From assembly GCF_014397245.1 (NCBI RefSeq), contig NZ_JACLHY010000001.1, positions 1 through 64,000 on the forward strand: a DNA stretch of 64,000 bases, in the 5' to 3' direction. Positions 37,105-46,630 of the stretch are shown piece after piece. A program made the translations under genes and the position numbers. Every line of letters starts with the position of its first letter. Within the stretch, counting starts at the first letter, position 1. The notes below the pieces were generated by a model. The model was not told the origin of the DNA and searched no databases. It saw only the letters and a list, made by a program, of their open reading frames with translations. The DNA is from Arenibacter arenosicollis (GTDB lineage: Bacteria; Bacteroidota; Bacteroidia; Flavobacteriales; Flavobacteriaceae).

Positions 37105-37623
37105 ATGATCAAGAGTAAACATATTATTTTAATGCTTGTATTGGTGCTAAGCATTTCTGGCTGTGGTATCTATAACTTTACCGGGGGTGATGTAGGAACA
37201 GCCAAAACCTTTCAAGTAAATTATTTTCAGAACTACGCGTCCCAAAATCCAGGATCTACTTTTGAACCTGGAATGGACAGGGATTTTACCTTGGCACTTC
37301 AGGATCTAATATTAAACCAGACTAGTCTGGATCTTGTTAAGTCCAATGGGGATTTGCTTTACGAAGGTGAAATTGTGGAATATCGTATTTCTCCCATGAC
37401 GGCCACCTCCCAGCAAACAGCTGCACAAAACAGGTTGAGTATAGGGGTAAATGTAAGGTTCTTTAACAACACCAAGGAAGATGTCGACTTTGAACAACGG
37501 TTTTCCTTCTTTTACGATTACCCTGCCAATTCGCAATTGGCCAGTGTTAAGGATGAAGCACATCAAATAATTTTTGAACGTATTACCCAAGATATTTTTA
37601 ATAAATCATTGGCAGATTGGTAA
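37105..37623 (+). CDS. lptE: LPS-assembly lipoprotein LptE family
   Basis: A 172-residue lipoprotein (lipobox SISGC near residue 20) of the Bacteroidota LptE family: CGIYNFTGGDVGTAKTFQVNYF at the mature N terminus, then DLILNQTSLDLVKSNGDLLYEGEIVEY and FFNNTKEDVDFEQRFSFFYDY. It plugs the LptD translocon that inserts lipopolysaccharide in the outer membrane. Its neighbours match the usual flavobacterial order, followed 3 nt later by a TPR gene. lptD is not in the window. Confidence 0.88.
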   Translation: MIKSKHIILMLVLVLSISGCGIYNFTGGDVGTAKTFQVNYFQNYASQNPGSTFEPGMDRDFTLALQDLILNQTSLDLVKSNGDLLYEGEIVEYRISPMTATSQQTAAQNRLSIGVNVRFFNNTKEDVDFEQRFSFFYDYPANSQLASVKDEAHQIIFERITQDIFNKSLADW

Positions 37624-37626
37624 TTT

Positions 37627-38556
37627 ATGAACGTACAGGACTTTACATATCTATTGCAGAACCCGGACAAAGTGGTTTCCCCTGTGCAGACCAATCAACT
37701 GGAAGATGTACTGGCCGAGTACCCATATTTCCAGGCAGCCAGGGCCATGCACCTAAAAGGCCTTAAAAACCTCAACAGTTTTAAATACAACAATGCCCTT
37801 AAATTAACCGCGGCATACACGGCGGACAGGGATATTCTTTTCGATTTTATTACCTCTAAAGATTTTCTACAAAATACAATCGCAGATTCTATTTTGGGCA
37901 AAGCCACTACTTTAAATGATACTCCAACAATTTCGGAGGAGATAGTTTCGGACTTCAAGGAAGAAAGCGCACTGATCGAAGAATCGGAAGACGAACCCTT
38001 GCCCAGGACGGTAAAAGACGCGGACAATATCCTGGATCCCTCCCTTTTTTCCTCAAAAGACCCGGAAATAGACAAATCTATTTCTGACGATAAAAAAAAA
38101 GCTGAAGAGGCACTGGAAATCGGGAAACCATTGAATTTTACCAAAAAAGAGAAGTATTCATTCGGGGAATGGCTCCAATTAACTTCTAAAAAGACCCACA
38201 AGCCGAAGTCAGAATCTGATACTACGAAGAAGATAGTACATAATAAGCAGCCGAAATCAACCCCAAAAGAAGACAGGCTAAAAAAGAAAAAATTCGATCA
38301 GATCGACAAATTTATTGAAACAAACCCAAAAATTGTACCTAAGCCAAATTCGACCAAAGTACCTATCAAAGACTCACTTACCTTTGATAAAAATGAATTG
38401 ATGACGGCTACTTTGGCCAAAGTTTATTTGGAACAAAAGAAGTATAAAAAGGCCATTCAGGCTTACAAAATTTTAAGTTTGAAATATCCAGAAAAAAGTA
38501 GTTTCTTTGCAGACCGAATTAAAGCGGTAGAAAAGATACAACAAGAAAATAATTAA
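37627..38556 (+). CDS. Conserved TPR-repeat protein
   Basis: A 309-residue protein without signal peptide. The N-terminal part (about 1-90) is a helical domain (EYPYFQAARAMHLKGLKNLNSFKYNNALKLTAAYTADR), the middle is long, charged and probably disordered (K/E/S/P rich, about 95-260), and the end is one tetratricopeptide unit (MTATLAKVYLEQKKYKKAIQAYKILSLKYPEKSSFF). The family is found between lptE and secG in Flavobacteriaceae; its function is unknown. Position suggests envelope or export biology. The frame closes 3 nt before secG. Confidence 0.75.
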   Translation: MNVQDFTYLLQNPDKVVSPVQTNQLEDVLAEYPYFQAARAMHLKGLKNLNSFKYNNALKLTAAYTADRDILFDFITSKDFLQNTIADSILGKATTLNDTPTISEEIVSDFKEESALIEESEDEPLPRTVKDADNILDPSLFSSKDPEIDKSISDDKKKAEEALEIGKPLNFTKKEKYSFGEWLQLTSKKTHKPKSESDTTKKIVHNKQPKSTPKEDRLKKKKFDQIDKFIETNPKIVPKPNSTKVPIKDSLTFDKNELMTATLAKVYLEQKKYKKAIQAYKILSLKYPEKSSFFADRIKAVEKIQQENN

Positions 38557-38559
38557 ATA

Positions 38560-38928
38560 ATGAATACAACATTTACAATATTCTTGGTACTGATCATCCT
38601 AGTTTGCATCCTATTGATGCTTGTTATTATGGTGCAAAACCCTAAAGGTGGCGGATTGTCCTCTTCCTTCGGTGGTGGTGGAACCCAAATTGTAGGAGGG
38701 GTAAAGAAAACTGGAGACTTTTTGGATAAAAGTACTTGGACATTGGCAACTATATTGGTTGTTTTAATTTTGCTTTCCAATGTTGCAATAAAGGGAAGTT
38801 TTAGTGATTCCGATTCAAAATTGCTTAATGGGGACCCTATTGAAACTACAGCACCTGATGCTTTACCAGACACACCTATCTCTGCACCTGCCACTAACGG
38901 TACAAACAACACCGACAGTGTTCAATAA
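38560..38928 (+). CDS. secG: Preprotein translocase subunit SecG
   Basis: A 122-residue membrane protein with two transmembrane helices (about 5-25 and 58-76). The family loop NPKGGGLSSSFGGGGTQIVGGVKKTGDFLDKSTW lies between them. SecG assists SecYEG-mediated export. A low-complexity acidic tail rich in T/P/A/N (about 85-122) extends beyond the usual length and is common in Bacteroidota. Last gene of the miaB run: a strong terminator follows. Confidence 0.93.
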   Translation: MNTTFTIFLVLIILVCILLMLVIMVQNPKGGGLSSSFGGGGTQIVGGVKKTGDFLDKSTWTLATILVVLILLSNVAIKGSFSDSDSKLLNGDPIETTAPDALPDTPISAPATNGTNNTDSVQ

Positions 38929-38954
38929 TTAGGAGAAAACACATTTAAAATATC

Positions 38955-38989
38955 AAAAATGCCAGCTTACGTGACAAGCTGGCATTTTT
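38955..38989 (+). terminator. Terminator after secG
   Basis: A 14-bp stem (AAAAATGCCAGCTT / AAGCTGGCATTTTT) with a 7-nt loop ending in T-runs. It separates the miaB-secG unit from groESL. Confidence 0.9.
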
Positions 38990-39018
38990 ATTTTAACAAA
39001 GTGTCAGTTTTAAGGCAA

Positions 39019-39033
39019 TGGCATAATTTCTGC
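39019..39033 (+). promoter_or_regulatory. Sigma-54-type -24/-12 promoter before groES
   Basis: TGGCATAATTTCTGC has GG and GC dinucleotides at exactly the spacing of the sigma-54 consensus TGGCACG-N4-TTGC (GG at positions 2-3, GC at 14-15). It ends 39 nt before the groES ATG at 39073. The upstream GTGTCAG may be part of a regulator site. Assignment rests on the two invariant dinucleotides and spacing only. Confidence 0.5.
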
Positions 39034-39072
39034 CTACAATAATCAAACTTAAAAACATAAAATCTAAATAAT

Positions 39073-39351
39073 ATGGCTAAAGTTAGCATTAAACCATTAG
39101 CGGATAGAGTTCTAATAGAACCTATGGCTGCCGAAACAAAGACTGCATCAGGTCTTTATATCCCAGATACCGCAAAAGAAAAACCGCAAAAAGGTAAAGT
39201 AGTTGCCGTTGGTCCTGGTACCAAAGATGAAAAAGTAACCGTTAAAGTTGGGGACACGGTGCTATACGGTAAGTATGCCGGTACCGAGTTAAAACTTGAA
39301 GGTACCGAATATCTTATGATGCGCGAAAGCGACATTTTAGCAATTATATAA
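39073..39351 (+). CDS. groES: Co-chaperonin GroES
   Basis: A 92-residue co-chaperonin ([12 protein letters not shown], mobile loop [16 protein letters not shown], closing [13 protein letters not shown]). It caps the GroEL ring during folding. It is preceded by a sigma-54-like promoter and followed after 103 nt by groEL; the spacer contains two sets of hairpins. Standard length. Confidence 0.98.
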   Translation: MAKVSIKPLADRVLIEPMAAETKTASGLYIPDTAKEKPQKGKVVAVGPGTKDEKVTVKVGDTVLYGKYAGTELKLEGTEYLMMRESDILAII

Positions 39352-39360
39352 CATTGCTCC

Positions 39361-39382
39361 TATTCCCTAAAAGTTGGGAATA
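39361..39382 (+). repeat. Hairpin after groES
   Basis: A 7-bp stem (TATTCCC / GGGAATA) with an 8-nt loop, 9 nt past the groES stop. No T-run follows, so it is more likely an RNA-stability or processing element between groES and groEL than a terminator. Confidence 0.5.
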
Positions 39383-39410
39383 TTCCAAACAACAAACTAA
39401 AGAGTATAAC

Positions 39411-39450
39411 TAATTTCATTCCGTTTTATCTGGAATGATAAATGAAATTA
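39411..39450 (+). promoter_or_regulatory. Mutually exclusive hairpins covering the groEL initiation region
   Basis: An outer 10-bp perfect stem (TAATTTCATT at 39411-39420 pairs with AATGAAATTA at 39441-39450) ends 4 nt before the groEL ATG at 39455. An alternative inner 7-bp stem (TCATTCC at 39416-39422 pairs with GGAATGA at 39432-39438) uses some of the same bases. The outer stem is 80 percent A/T. The arrangement could mask and expose the ribosome-binding zone, as in an RNA thermometer. That function is inferred. Confidence 0.45.
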
Positions 39451-39451
39451 A

Positions 39452-41083
<1,632 letters not shown>

Positions 41084-41104
41084 GCCTTACAATTTACAAG
41101 GATA

Positions 41105-41140
41105 AAAAAACCGCATTTGGAATTCCAAATGCGGTTTTTT
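41105..41140. terminator. Bidirectional terminator between groEL and the HMA gene
   Basis: A long near-perfect palindrome (AAAAAACCGCATTTGG, AATT, CCAAATGCGGTTTTTT) with A/T flanks. It serves groEL (+) and the HMA gene (-). Confidence 0.93.
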
Positions 41141-41186
41141 GTTTTAAGTATTGGATAATAAGAAGAACAACCAGATTGTTCCTCCA

Positions 41187-41561
41187 TTACTCATGATGTT
41201 GTCCATCATCCGAATTATCCTCACGATACTTGCAACAAGGATGTACGCTTTCATAAGCCTCCTCAGTAGCCTTTAATTCCTTGGTATCATGACCTACCCC
41301 TACAATAGCAGTTTTTATTGCCATCGAATTTGTTTTTCGCTCATCAATAATAACCGATAATTGATGCGTTGGAATATCCCATAAAGCATATTTAACCCCT
41401 TTTACCCCTAAGGCAGCCTCCTCTATCCTTTCTTTGCACATGACACATTTTCCATTGACCTCGAAACTCATTTTCTTGTTTTTCTCCTGGCTATAACCGG
41501 TAACGGTCAATACTCCAAAAACGGCTCCTATTATTAAATTTTTCATTGCTATACTTTTCAT
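41187..41561 (-). CDS. Exported heavy-metal-associated (HMA) domain protein
   Basis: A 124-residue protein with a signal peptide (KNLIIGAVFGVLTVTGYSQ) and an HMA fold. The metal motif GKCVMCKERIE is the CxxC-type loop, and the fold continues with GVKGVKYALWDIPTHQLSVIID. A tail carries further possible metal ligands: VHPCCKYRED and HHE at the end. It probably carries a soft metal such as copper in the periplasm. It is 25 nt after the TonB receptor gene on the same strand. The metal is inferred. Confidence 0.88.
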   Translation of the reverse strand: MKSIAMKNLIIGAVFGVLTVTGYSQEKNKKMSFEVNGKCVMCKERIEEAALGVKGVKYALWDIPTHQLSVIIDERKTNSMAIKTAIVGVGHDTKELKATEEAYESVHPCCKYREDNSDDGQHHE

Positions 41562-41586
41562 GTTTAATAATTAATATTTAATAAAG

Positions 41587-43824
41587 TTATAATTTATACC
41601 TGAATCCTGCATAAAACATCCTGCCCATGACGGGACCATATATCATTGTCGTGTCAAAACTAGTGCCAAATGGATTGTCTGCTGCCACTACTGGGTTCAC
41701 TTGGGTGAAATTGGTTAAATTCTCCCCTCCCACATAAATTTCCAAATTTTCATTGAACACTTTGGTCAGCTGTGCATTCATTAAACTATAGCTAGGTGAA
41801 TAATCCCCTAACTGATACTCCTCGGGATTATTGCTTGTATTCGGCAAGCGTTGTTTGCCCAAGGTATGAAGGGTATAATCCATACGCCAATGAGACCCAT
41901 TGGCTTTAGCAACCGTGATATACCCAAGATTGGCAAAAAATCGATGCTGGGCCTGTAATGGCTTTTGCAGGGAGCCACTGTTGTAATCAGTTTCAACATC
42001 ATAAAATTTGTAGGCCGTCCTAAGTTCCACATTCCTTAAAATATTATGATTTACTTCGAATTGGAAACTATGGGCCATGCTCTTGCCTTCCAAATTATAA
42101 AACGAAACCTCCTGTGGATTTTCCCAATCCACCACAACTTGATTCTTAAAATCGGTCACGTAGTAATCCACCGTAATGTTACCTACCCTGCTGAACAAAT
42201 TAAATCCCTGTAAGAAACTAGCACCATAATTCCAAGCATCCTCCGGATCCAATCCAAAAATATTCCCCGTGGTTCCCAGCAGTCTTATCTGTCTGGATGA
42301 GGCGAATAATTGTTGATTCTCGGCAAAGATATTGGCGGCCCTTTTCCCCCTTCCTACAGATGCCCTGAAACTACCTCTTTCCCAGGGCATATAACGCGCA
42401 TGTATTCTAGGAGTAACAAAGGTCCCCAAATTATTATGGCTGTCCACCCTTATACCTGCCGTAAGACTCCATTCCTTTAGATTATCATAACTATATTCAA
42501 AAAATGCGCCTATAGATCTATCCACTCGGGAGTAATCCAATGAATTTACCAATTCCCCATAACCATCGTAGGCAAAGGTGAAGCCCGTTTTAAATTTGCT
42601 CTTGGTATCCCCAATTATGGAATTGAACAACAGATTGGAATAAATACTTTCGTGATCAATATTATATTGTTTAAGACCAAAATAGGAATCCTGTTTGTGC
42701 AGACTATAGGAGGTTTGAAAACCAAAACTTTGAAAAGGGAGCTCTGGAAATACGTACCCTAATTTTAAGGAAGTATCAAACCGCTGTGTATTTATTTCGC
42801 TTCCCCAAGAATTGGTAGTGAATTTATCGTTTGCAGGATCAAAATTGGTCTCACCTACTTGTTTTTCGTCATTTAAAAAACGAAGATTTAGAAAACTCAC
42901 CCAACCTTTACTGGGATCCTGGTATTGCCACCTGTTCAAAATATTTATTTGATTCCCCACGGGAGCCTCCAAAAAACCGTCGTCATTGTCATCCTCCATG
43001 GTATCCCTCCTGTTGGCATGCAGATAGAGTCCGGCACTCCATTTATTGGTCAATTTTTTGTTCAGATGGGTATTTAATTCCAACCTACCGTTCATATTGG
43101 CATAACCATTAACAAACAGGGAATTATCCGTTAATGGTTTCACCAATTCCGTATTTATTTGACCCGAAATACTTTCGTAACCGTTAACTACACTCCCGGC
43201 CCCTTTGGTAATCTGTATACTTTCTACCCAAGTACCAGGTGTAAAGGTTAGTCCATAGGCCTGTGAAGCACCCCGGACCATAGGAATGTTTTCTTGGGTT
43301 ATTAATAAATAAGGACTTGTAAGGCCCAACATCTGAATTTGTTTGGTCCCTGTAAGAGCATCGGAAAAATTAACATCAATGGCCGGGTTGGTTTCAAAGC
43401 TTTCGGAGAGATTGCAACAGGCTGCCTTTAATAATTCGGCACTGTTTATAGTGACCACATTTTGTGGGCTAAAAAACGATTTCTGCACCGATTCCCGCTT
43501 TTTCCGGACCACCACCTCATTCAACTCATTGGATGGCTTTAACCAGTGATGAATCATTTTAGGAGAATTCACCAATAAGGTGTCCGACTCAAATCCCACA
43601 TAGCTTATCACCAGCCGATTAAACTCCTTTTTAAAAGGAATAACAAAGCTACCATCCTCTTTAGTGATGGTACCAGTTTGGGAATTTAACCAATAAACAT
43701 TGGCACCTGCCAACCCTAGATGCTTATTTTCAGGGTTGGCTTCCTTGACCATGCCCTCGATATTATTTTGGGAAATAGCCGAAAAAGGAATCCACAATAA
43801 AATACTTATAATAAAATTCTTCAC
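41587..43824 (-). CDS. TonB-dependent receptor, probable metal transport
   Basis: A 745-residue outer-membrane receptor. A signal peptide is followed by a carboxypeptidase-regulatory-like domain (residues about 21-95), a plug domain (about 105-240; QMLGLTSPYLLITQENIPMVRG) and a 22-strand barrel ending in an aromatic-rich FYAGFRYKL. The plug begins with an unusual CC pair (C136, C137 in AACCNLSESFETNP). Between an HMA protein and a HYC_CC_PP protein, it is likely to move copper or a metal chelate. Other TonB substrates cannot be ruled out. Confidence 0.9.
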   Translation of the reverse strand: MKNFIISILLWIPFSAISQNNIEGMVKEANPENKHLGLAGANVYWLNSQTGTITKEDGSFVIPFKKEFNRLVISYVGFESDTLLVNSPKMIHHWLKPSNELNEVVVRKKRESVQKSFFSPQNVVTINSAELLKAACCNLSESFETNPAIDVNFSDALTGTKQIQMLGLTSPYLLITQENIPMVRGASQAYGLTFTPGTWVESIQITKGAGSVVNGYESISGQINTELVKPLTDNSLFVNGYANMNGRLELNTHLNKKLTNKWSAGLYLHANRRDTMEDDNDDGFLEAPVGNQINILNRWQYQDPSKGWVSFLNLRFLNDEKQVGETNFDPANDKFTTNSWGSEINTQRFDTSLKLGYVFPELPFQSFGFQTSYSLHKQDSYFGLKQYNIDHESIYSNLLFNSIIGDTKSKFKTGFTFAYDGYGELVNSLDYSRVDRSIGAFFEYSYDNLKEWSLTAGIRVDSHNNLGTFVTPRIHARYMPWERGSFRASVGRGKRAANIFAENQQLFASSRQIRLLGTTGNIFGLDPEDAWNYGASFLQGFNLFSRVGNITVDYYVTDFKNQVVVDWENPQEVSFYNLEGKSMAHSFQFEVNHNILRNVELRTAYKFYDVETDYNSGSLQKPLQAQHRFFANLGYITVAKANGSHWRMDYTLHTLGKQRLPNTSNNPEEYQLGDYSPSYSLMNAQLTKVFNENLEIYVGGENLTNFTQVNPVVAADNPFGTSFDTTMIYGPVMGRMFYAGFRYKL

Positions 43825-43925
43825 TTGATATTTTTAATATTAGTTCATTATTAAACGCACAAACACAACCGTCCTTTTCCATAATCAATGACCGGAAAAG
43901 CGACAATACTAAGAACTAAATAAAA

Positions 43926-44327
43926 TCAAATAAGAAAAACCTGGTCCAGGATAGTGATATCCTTTACCAAAATGGGCGGTGGGTAATCGGCATGCGGAAC
44001 AAGCGGCTGTGCCTTGGGCTGAAACTGACTTATATAGTAAGCTGCATAGGCCACTAAGAACAATTGTTGACCCAAATCAATGTCATGGTAGGAGATTTTT
44101 AAATCGTCCTGCCCTGGGATAGTAATAACCTCATGGTCACAACAAGAATTACCCCTTTTGTCAAAGATAGCATCAACCAACCCCATATCCATACCACAGG
44201 TGTCCGCCTCATGAAAGAAAGCAATATCGACCAAGGAACCAAAGCAATAGTGTTTCTCTATCGTCCATGAAACGGTAGAGACCAGCATAAAAAATGCCAT
44301 CACCATAGCTAGTATTTTTTGAATCAT
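43926..44327 (-). CDS. HYC_CC_PP family membrane protein, probable metal binding
   Basis: About 133 residues from the ATG at 44327; the frame also has an ATG at 44336 and opens at 44354. The later start is chosen because a -7 box at 44342-44349 would place the transcript start between them. It has an N-terminal signal/TM segment, then EKHYCFGS, a CGM, a CCDHE and a closing PPP motif: the HYC, CC and PP hallmarks of this small Bacteroidota family. It is the first gene of the unit with the TonB receptor. Cysteine, histidine and methionine suggest metal binding, but the family's function is unproven. Confidence 0.78.
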   Translation of the reverse strand: MIQKILAMVMAFFMLVSTVSWTIEKHYCFGSLVDIAFFHEADTCGMDMGLVDAIFDKRGNSCCDHEVITIPGQDDLKISYHDIDLGQQLFLVAYAAYYISQFQPKAQPLVPHADYPPPILVKDITILDQVFLI

Positions 44328-44341
44328 TGGTTTCATGAATG

Positions 44342-44349
44342 CAAAAATA
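44342..44349 (-). promoter_or_regulatory. Putative -7 box (TATTTTTG) for the metal locus
   Basis: Minus-strand TATTTTTG matches TAnnTTTG exactly, 14 nt before the ATG at 44327. The same spacing is seen before the DUF983 and GAF genes, which supports the shorter start. Confidence 0.45.
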
Positions 44350-44474
44350 ATCAAAAGTTGGAACTCTATATTTTACATATAAGATATTAACTGAAAATTA
44401 AGGATAAAATTGCCCAAAGTAAATCTGCAACAAAAGTTTGAATCCGTAATGGAGAGTAGATTTGGAAATAGCCC

Positions 44475-44482
44475 TACTTTTG
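44475..44482 (+). promoter_or_regulatory. Putative -7 box (TACTTTTG) that decides the GAF gene start
   Basis: TACTTTTG is an exact TAnnTTTG box, 14 nt before the ATG at 44497. Because it lies inside the longer open frame that begins at a TTG at 44410, the shorter start is favoured. Confidence 0.5.
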
Positions 44483-44496
44483 CAAAAAATAATTTT

Positions 44497-44949
44497 ATGC
44501 TTACTACATTAAGACCAAAGGTTACAGCGATTATAGGTAATGATCAAAAAAGTAATACGGAGAAAATGCAGGCCATTTGCGAATTACTAAAAGAGAATGT
44601 TCCCTATTATAATTGGGTAGGCTTCTATTTTAAGAATGGTGATAAAGATGAGTTAAAATTAGGCCCATATGCAGGCGCTCCTACAGATCACACCATAATT
44701 CCTTTTGGAAAGGGCATTTGTGGGCAGGTTGCCGTTTCCAATAAAAACTTTGTAGTACCCGATGTACAGGCCCAGGACAATTATATAGCTTGTAGCATAA
44801 CCGTTAAAGCGGAAATTGTAGTCCCTCTATTTCTAAATGGTGAAAATATTGGACAAATAGACATAGATTCCGATACTCCAGACCCATTTTCCCCAGAGGA
44901 TGAAAGATTTTTGGAATACGTGAACCAAGAGGTAGCAAAAATTCTTTAA
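44497..44949 (+). CDS. GAF-domain protein, free methionine-(R)-sulfoxide reductase type
   Basis: About 150 residues from the ATG at 44497; this start fits the usual size of the family and the -7 box just upstream. One GAF domain fills the protein. Motifs VPYYNWVGFYF, GKGICGQVA and DNYIACSITVKAEIVVPL include the two conserved cysteines (GxCG and IAC) used by free methionine-R-sulfoxide reductases such as E. coli YebR. It reduces free Met-(R)-SO in the cytoplasm. It precedes purH with its own promoter between. Confidence 0.85.
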   Translation: MLTTLRPKVTAIIGNDQKSNTEKMQAICELLKENVPYYNWVGFYFKNGDKDELKLGPYAGAPTDHTIIPFGKGICGQVAVSNKNFVVPDVQAQDNYIACSITVKAEIVVPLFLNGENIGQIDIDSDTPDPFSPEDERFLEYVNQEVAKIL

Positions 44950-45000
44950 AACTTTAGGGCGATTATTAATAAACGTACTGATTTTTAAGTACAAAAAAAT

Positions 45001-45008
45001 TACATTTG
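45001..45008 (+). promoter_or_regulatory. Putative -7 box (TACATTTG) for purH
   Basis: TACATTTG matches TAnnTTTG exactly, 34 nt before the purH ATG at 45043. An imperfect -33 (ACTG) lies about 20 nt upstream. Confidence 0.5.
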
Positions 45009-45042
45009 TGTCCTTATAATCCATAACAACAATCACAACAAA

Positions 45043-46575
45043 ATGAGTACCACTAAAAAAGCTTCATCAGCCTTAATATCTGTATTTCATAAAGATGGCT
45101 TAGAGCCATTGGTAAAAAAGTTTAATGAATTGGGAATTACCATCTATTCTACCGGTGGTACCGAAGTATTCATTAAGGATTTAGGAATTGATGTAGTGCC
45201 AGTAGAGGACGTCACCAGCTATCCATCTATTTTGGGCGGCAGGGTTAAAACATTGCACCCTAAGGTATTTGGTGGAATTTTGAACCGTCAGGACAACAAA
45301 AGTGATCAGGACCAATTGAAGGAATTTGAAATTCCCCAGTTGGATATTGTAATAGTAGACCTATATCCTTTTGAGAAAACAGTTGCAAGTGGAGCTTCTG
45401 AACAAGATATTATTGAAAAAATAGATATTGGTGGTATTTCATTGATACGTGCAGCCGCCAAAAATTACAAGGATACACTTTGTGTTTCTTCCATGAACGA
45501 CTACGACGAAGTCTTGGAAATGATAACCAAAGGTAATGGAAGTACTACTTTGGAAGACCGCAGACGTTTTGCTACAAAATCTTTCAACGTTTCATCACAT
45601 TATGATTCAGCGATTTTTAATTATTTCAATAAGAATCATGAGGAGGCCTCATTTAAATTAAGTGCAATTGACGGACAAGTGTTGCGTTATGGAGAAAACC
45701 CCCATCAAAAAGGGTTTTTCTTTGGTGATTTTGACGCTATGTTCAACAAACTTCACGGTAAGGAACTTTCCTATAACAATTTGTTGGATGTGGATGCTGC
45801 CGTTAATCTTATCCAAGAATTTAAGAATGACGAACCTACCTTCGCTATTTTAAAACACAACAATGCCTGTGGTCTTGCAACCAGACCAACAATTCACCAA
45901 GCATATGTAGATGCCCTGGCAGGTGATCCCGTATCCGCATTTGGAGGAATCTTGATCAGCAACGTAGAGATAGACAAATCTACTGCCGAAGAAATACACA
46001 ATCTTTTCTGTGAGGTAGTCATTGCACCCAGCTATACCCCTGTAGCCCTGGATATTTTAAAAGGAAAGAAAAATAGAATAATCCTGGTTCAGAATGAAGT
46101 CGACCTTCCAAAAATGACCGTTAAAACATGTTTAAACGGGGTTTTGGTACAGGAAAAGGATGAAAAGACCGATCAAATTTCTGACCTTAGCAATGCTACC
46201 AATAAAAAACCCACGGACAGGGAATTGGAAGATTTAATATTTGCCTCCAAACTTTGTAAACACACAAAAAGTAATACCATTGTACTGGCAAAAAACAAAC
46301 AATTGTGCGCTAGTGGTACAGGGCAAACTTCTCGTGTTGATGCACTAAACCAAGCCATACACAAGGCTCAGTCCTTTAATTTTGACCTTAATGGTGCTGT
46401 ATTGGCCAGTGACGCCTTTTTTCCGTTTCCAGATTGCGTGGAAATTGCGCATAAAAGCGGCGTAACCAGCGTTATACAACCCGGAGGTTCTATTAAGGAC
46501 CAACTTAGTATCGATTATTGTAATGAAAATGGAATTGCTATGGTAATGACTGGCACACGTCATTTTAAACATTAA
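45043..46575 (+). CDS. purH: Bifunctional AICAR transformylase / IMP cyclohydrolase PurH
   Basis: A 510-residue bifunctional purine enzyme. The N-terminal MGS-like cyclohydrolase domain has STGGTEVFIKDLG and GRVKTLHPKVFGG. The C-terminal AICAR transformylase domain has LRYGENPHQKG and LKHNNACGLA. It makes the last two steps of IMP synthesis. Only 55 nt separate it from mreB, so read-through into the rod-shape genes is possible. Confidence 0.97.
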   Translation: MSTTKKASSALISVFHKDGLEPLVKKFNELGITIYSTGGTEVFIKDLGIDVVPVEDVTSYPSILGGRVKTLHPKVFGGILNRQDNKSDQDQLKEFEIPQLDIVIVDLYPFEKTVASGASEQDIIEKIDIGGISLIRAAAKNYKDTLCVSSMNDYDEVLEMITKGNGSTTLEDRRRFATKSFNVSSHYDSAIFNYFNKNHEEASFKLSAIDGQVLRYGENPHQKGFFFGDFDAMFNKLHGKELSYNNLLDVDAAVNLIQEFKNDEPTFAILKHNNACGLATRPTIHQAYVDALAGDPVSAFGGILISNVEIDKSTAEEIHNLFCEVVIAPSYTPVALDILKGKKNRIILVQNEVDLPKMTVKTCLNGVLVQEKDEKTDQISDLSNATNKKPTDRELEDLIFASKLCKHTKSNTIVLAKNKQLCASGTGQTSRVDALNQAIHKAQSFNFDLNGAVLASDAFFPFPDCVEIAHKSGVTSVIQPGGSIKDQLSIDYCNENGIAMVMTGTRHFKH

Positions 46576-46630
46576 TTTTATTACATTTAACGATCAAACT
46601 GACTTTTAATCCGAAATACAATAACATACA

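Noticed and set aside
44410-44496. N-terminal extension of the GAF protein from a TTG
   Set aside because: A -7 promoter box lies inside it, and the protein is of normal family length without it.
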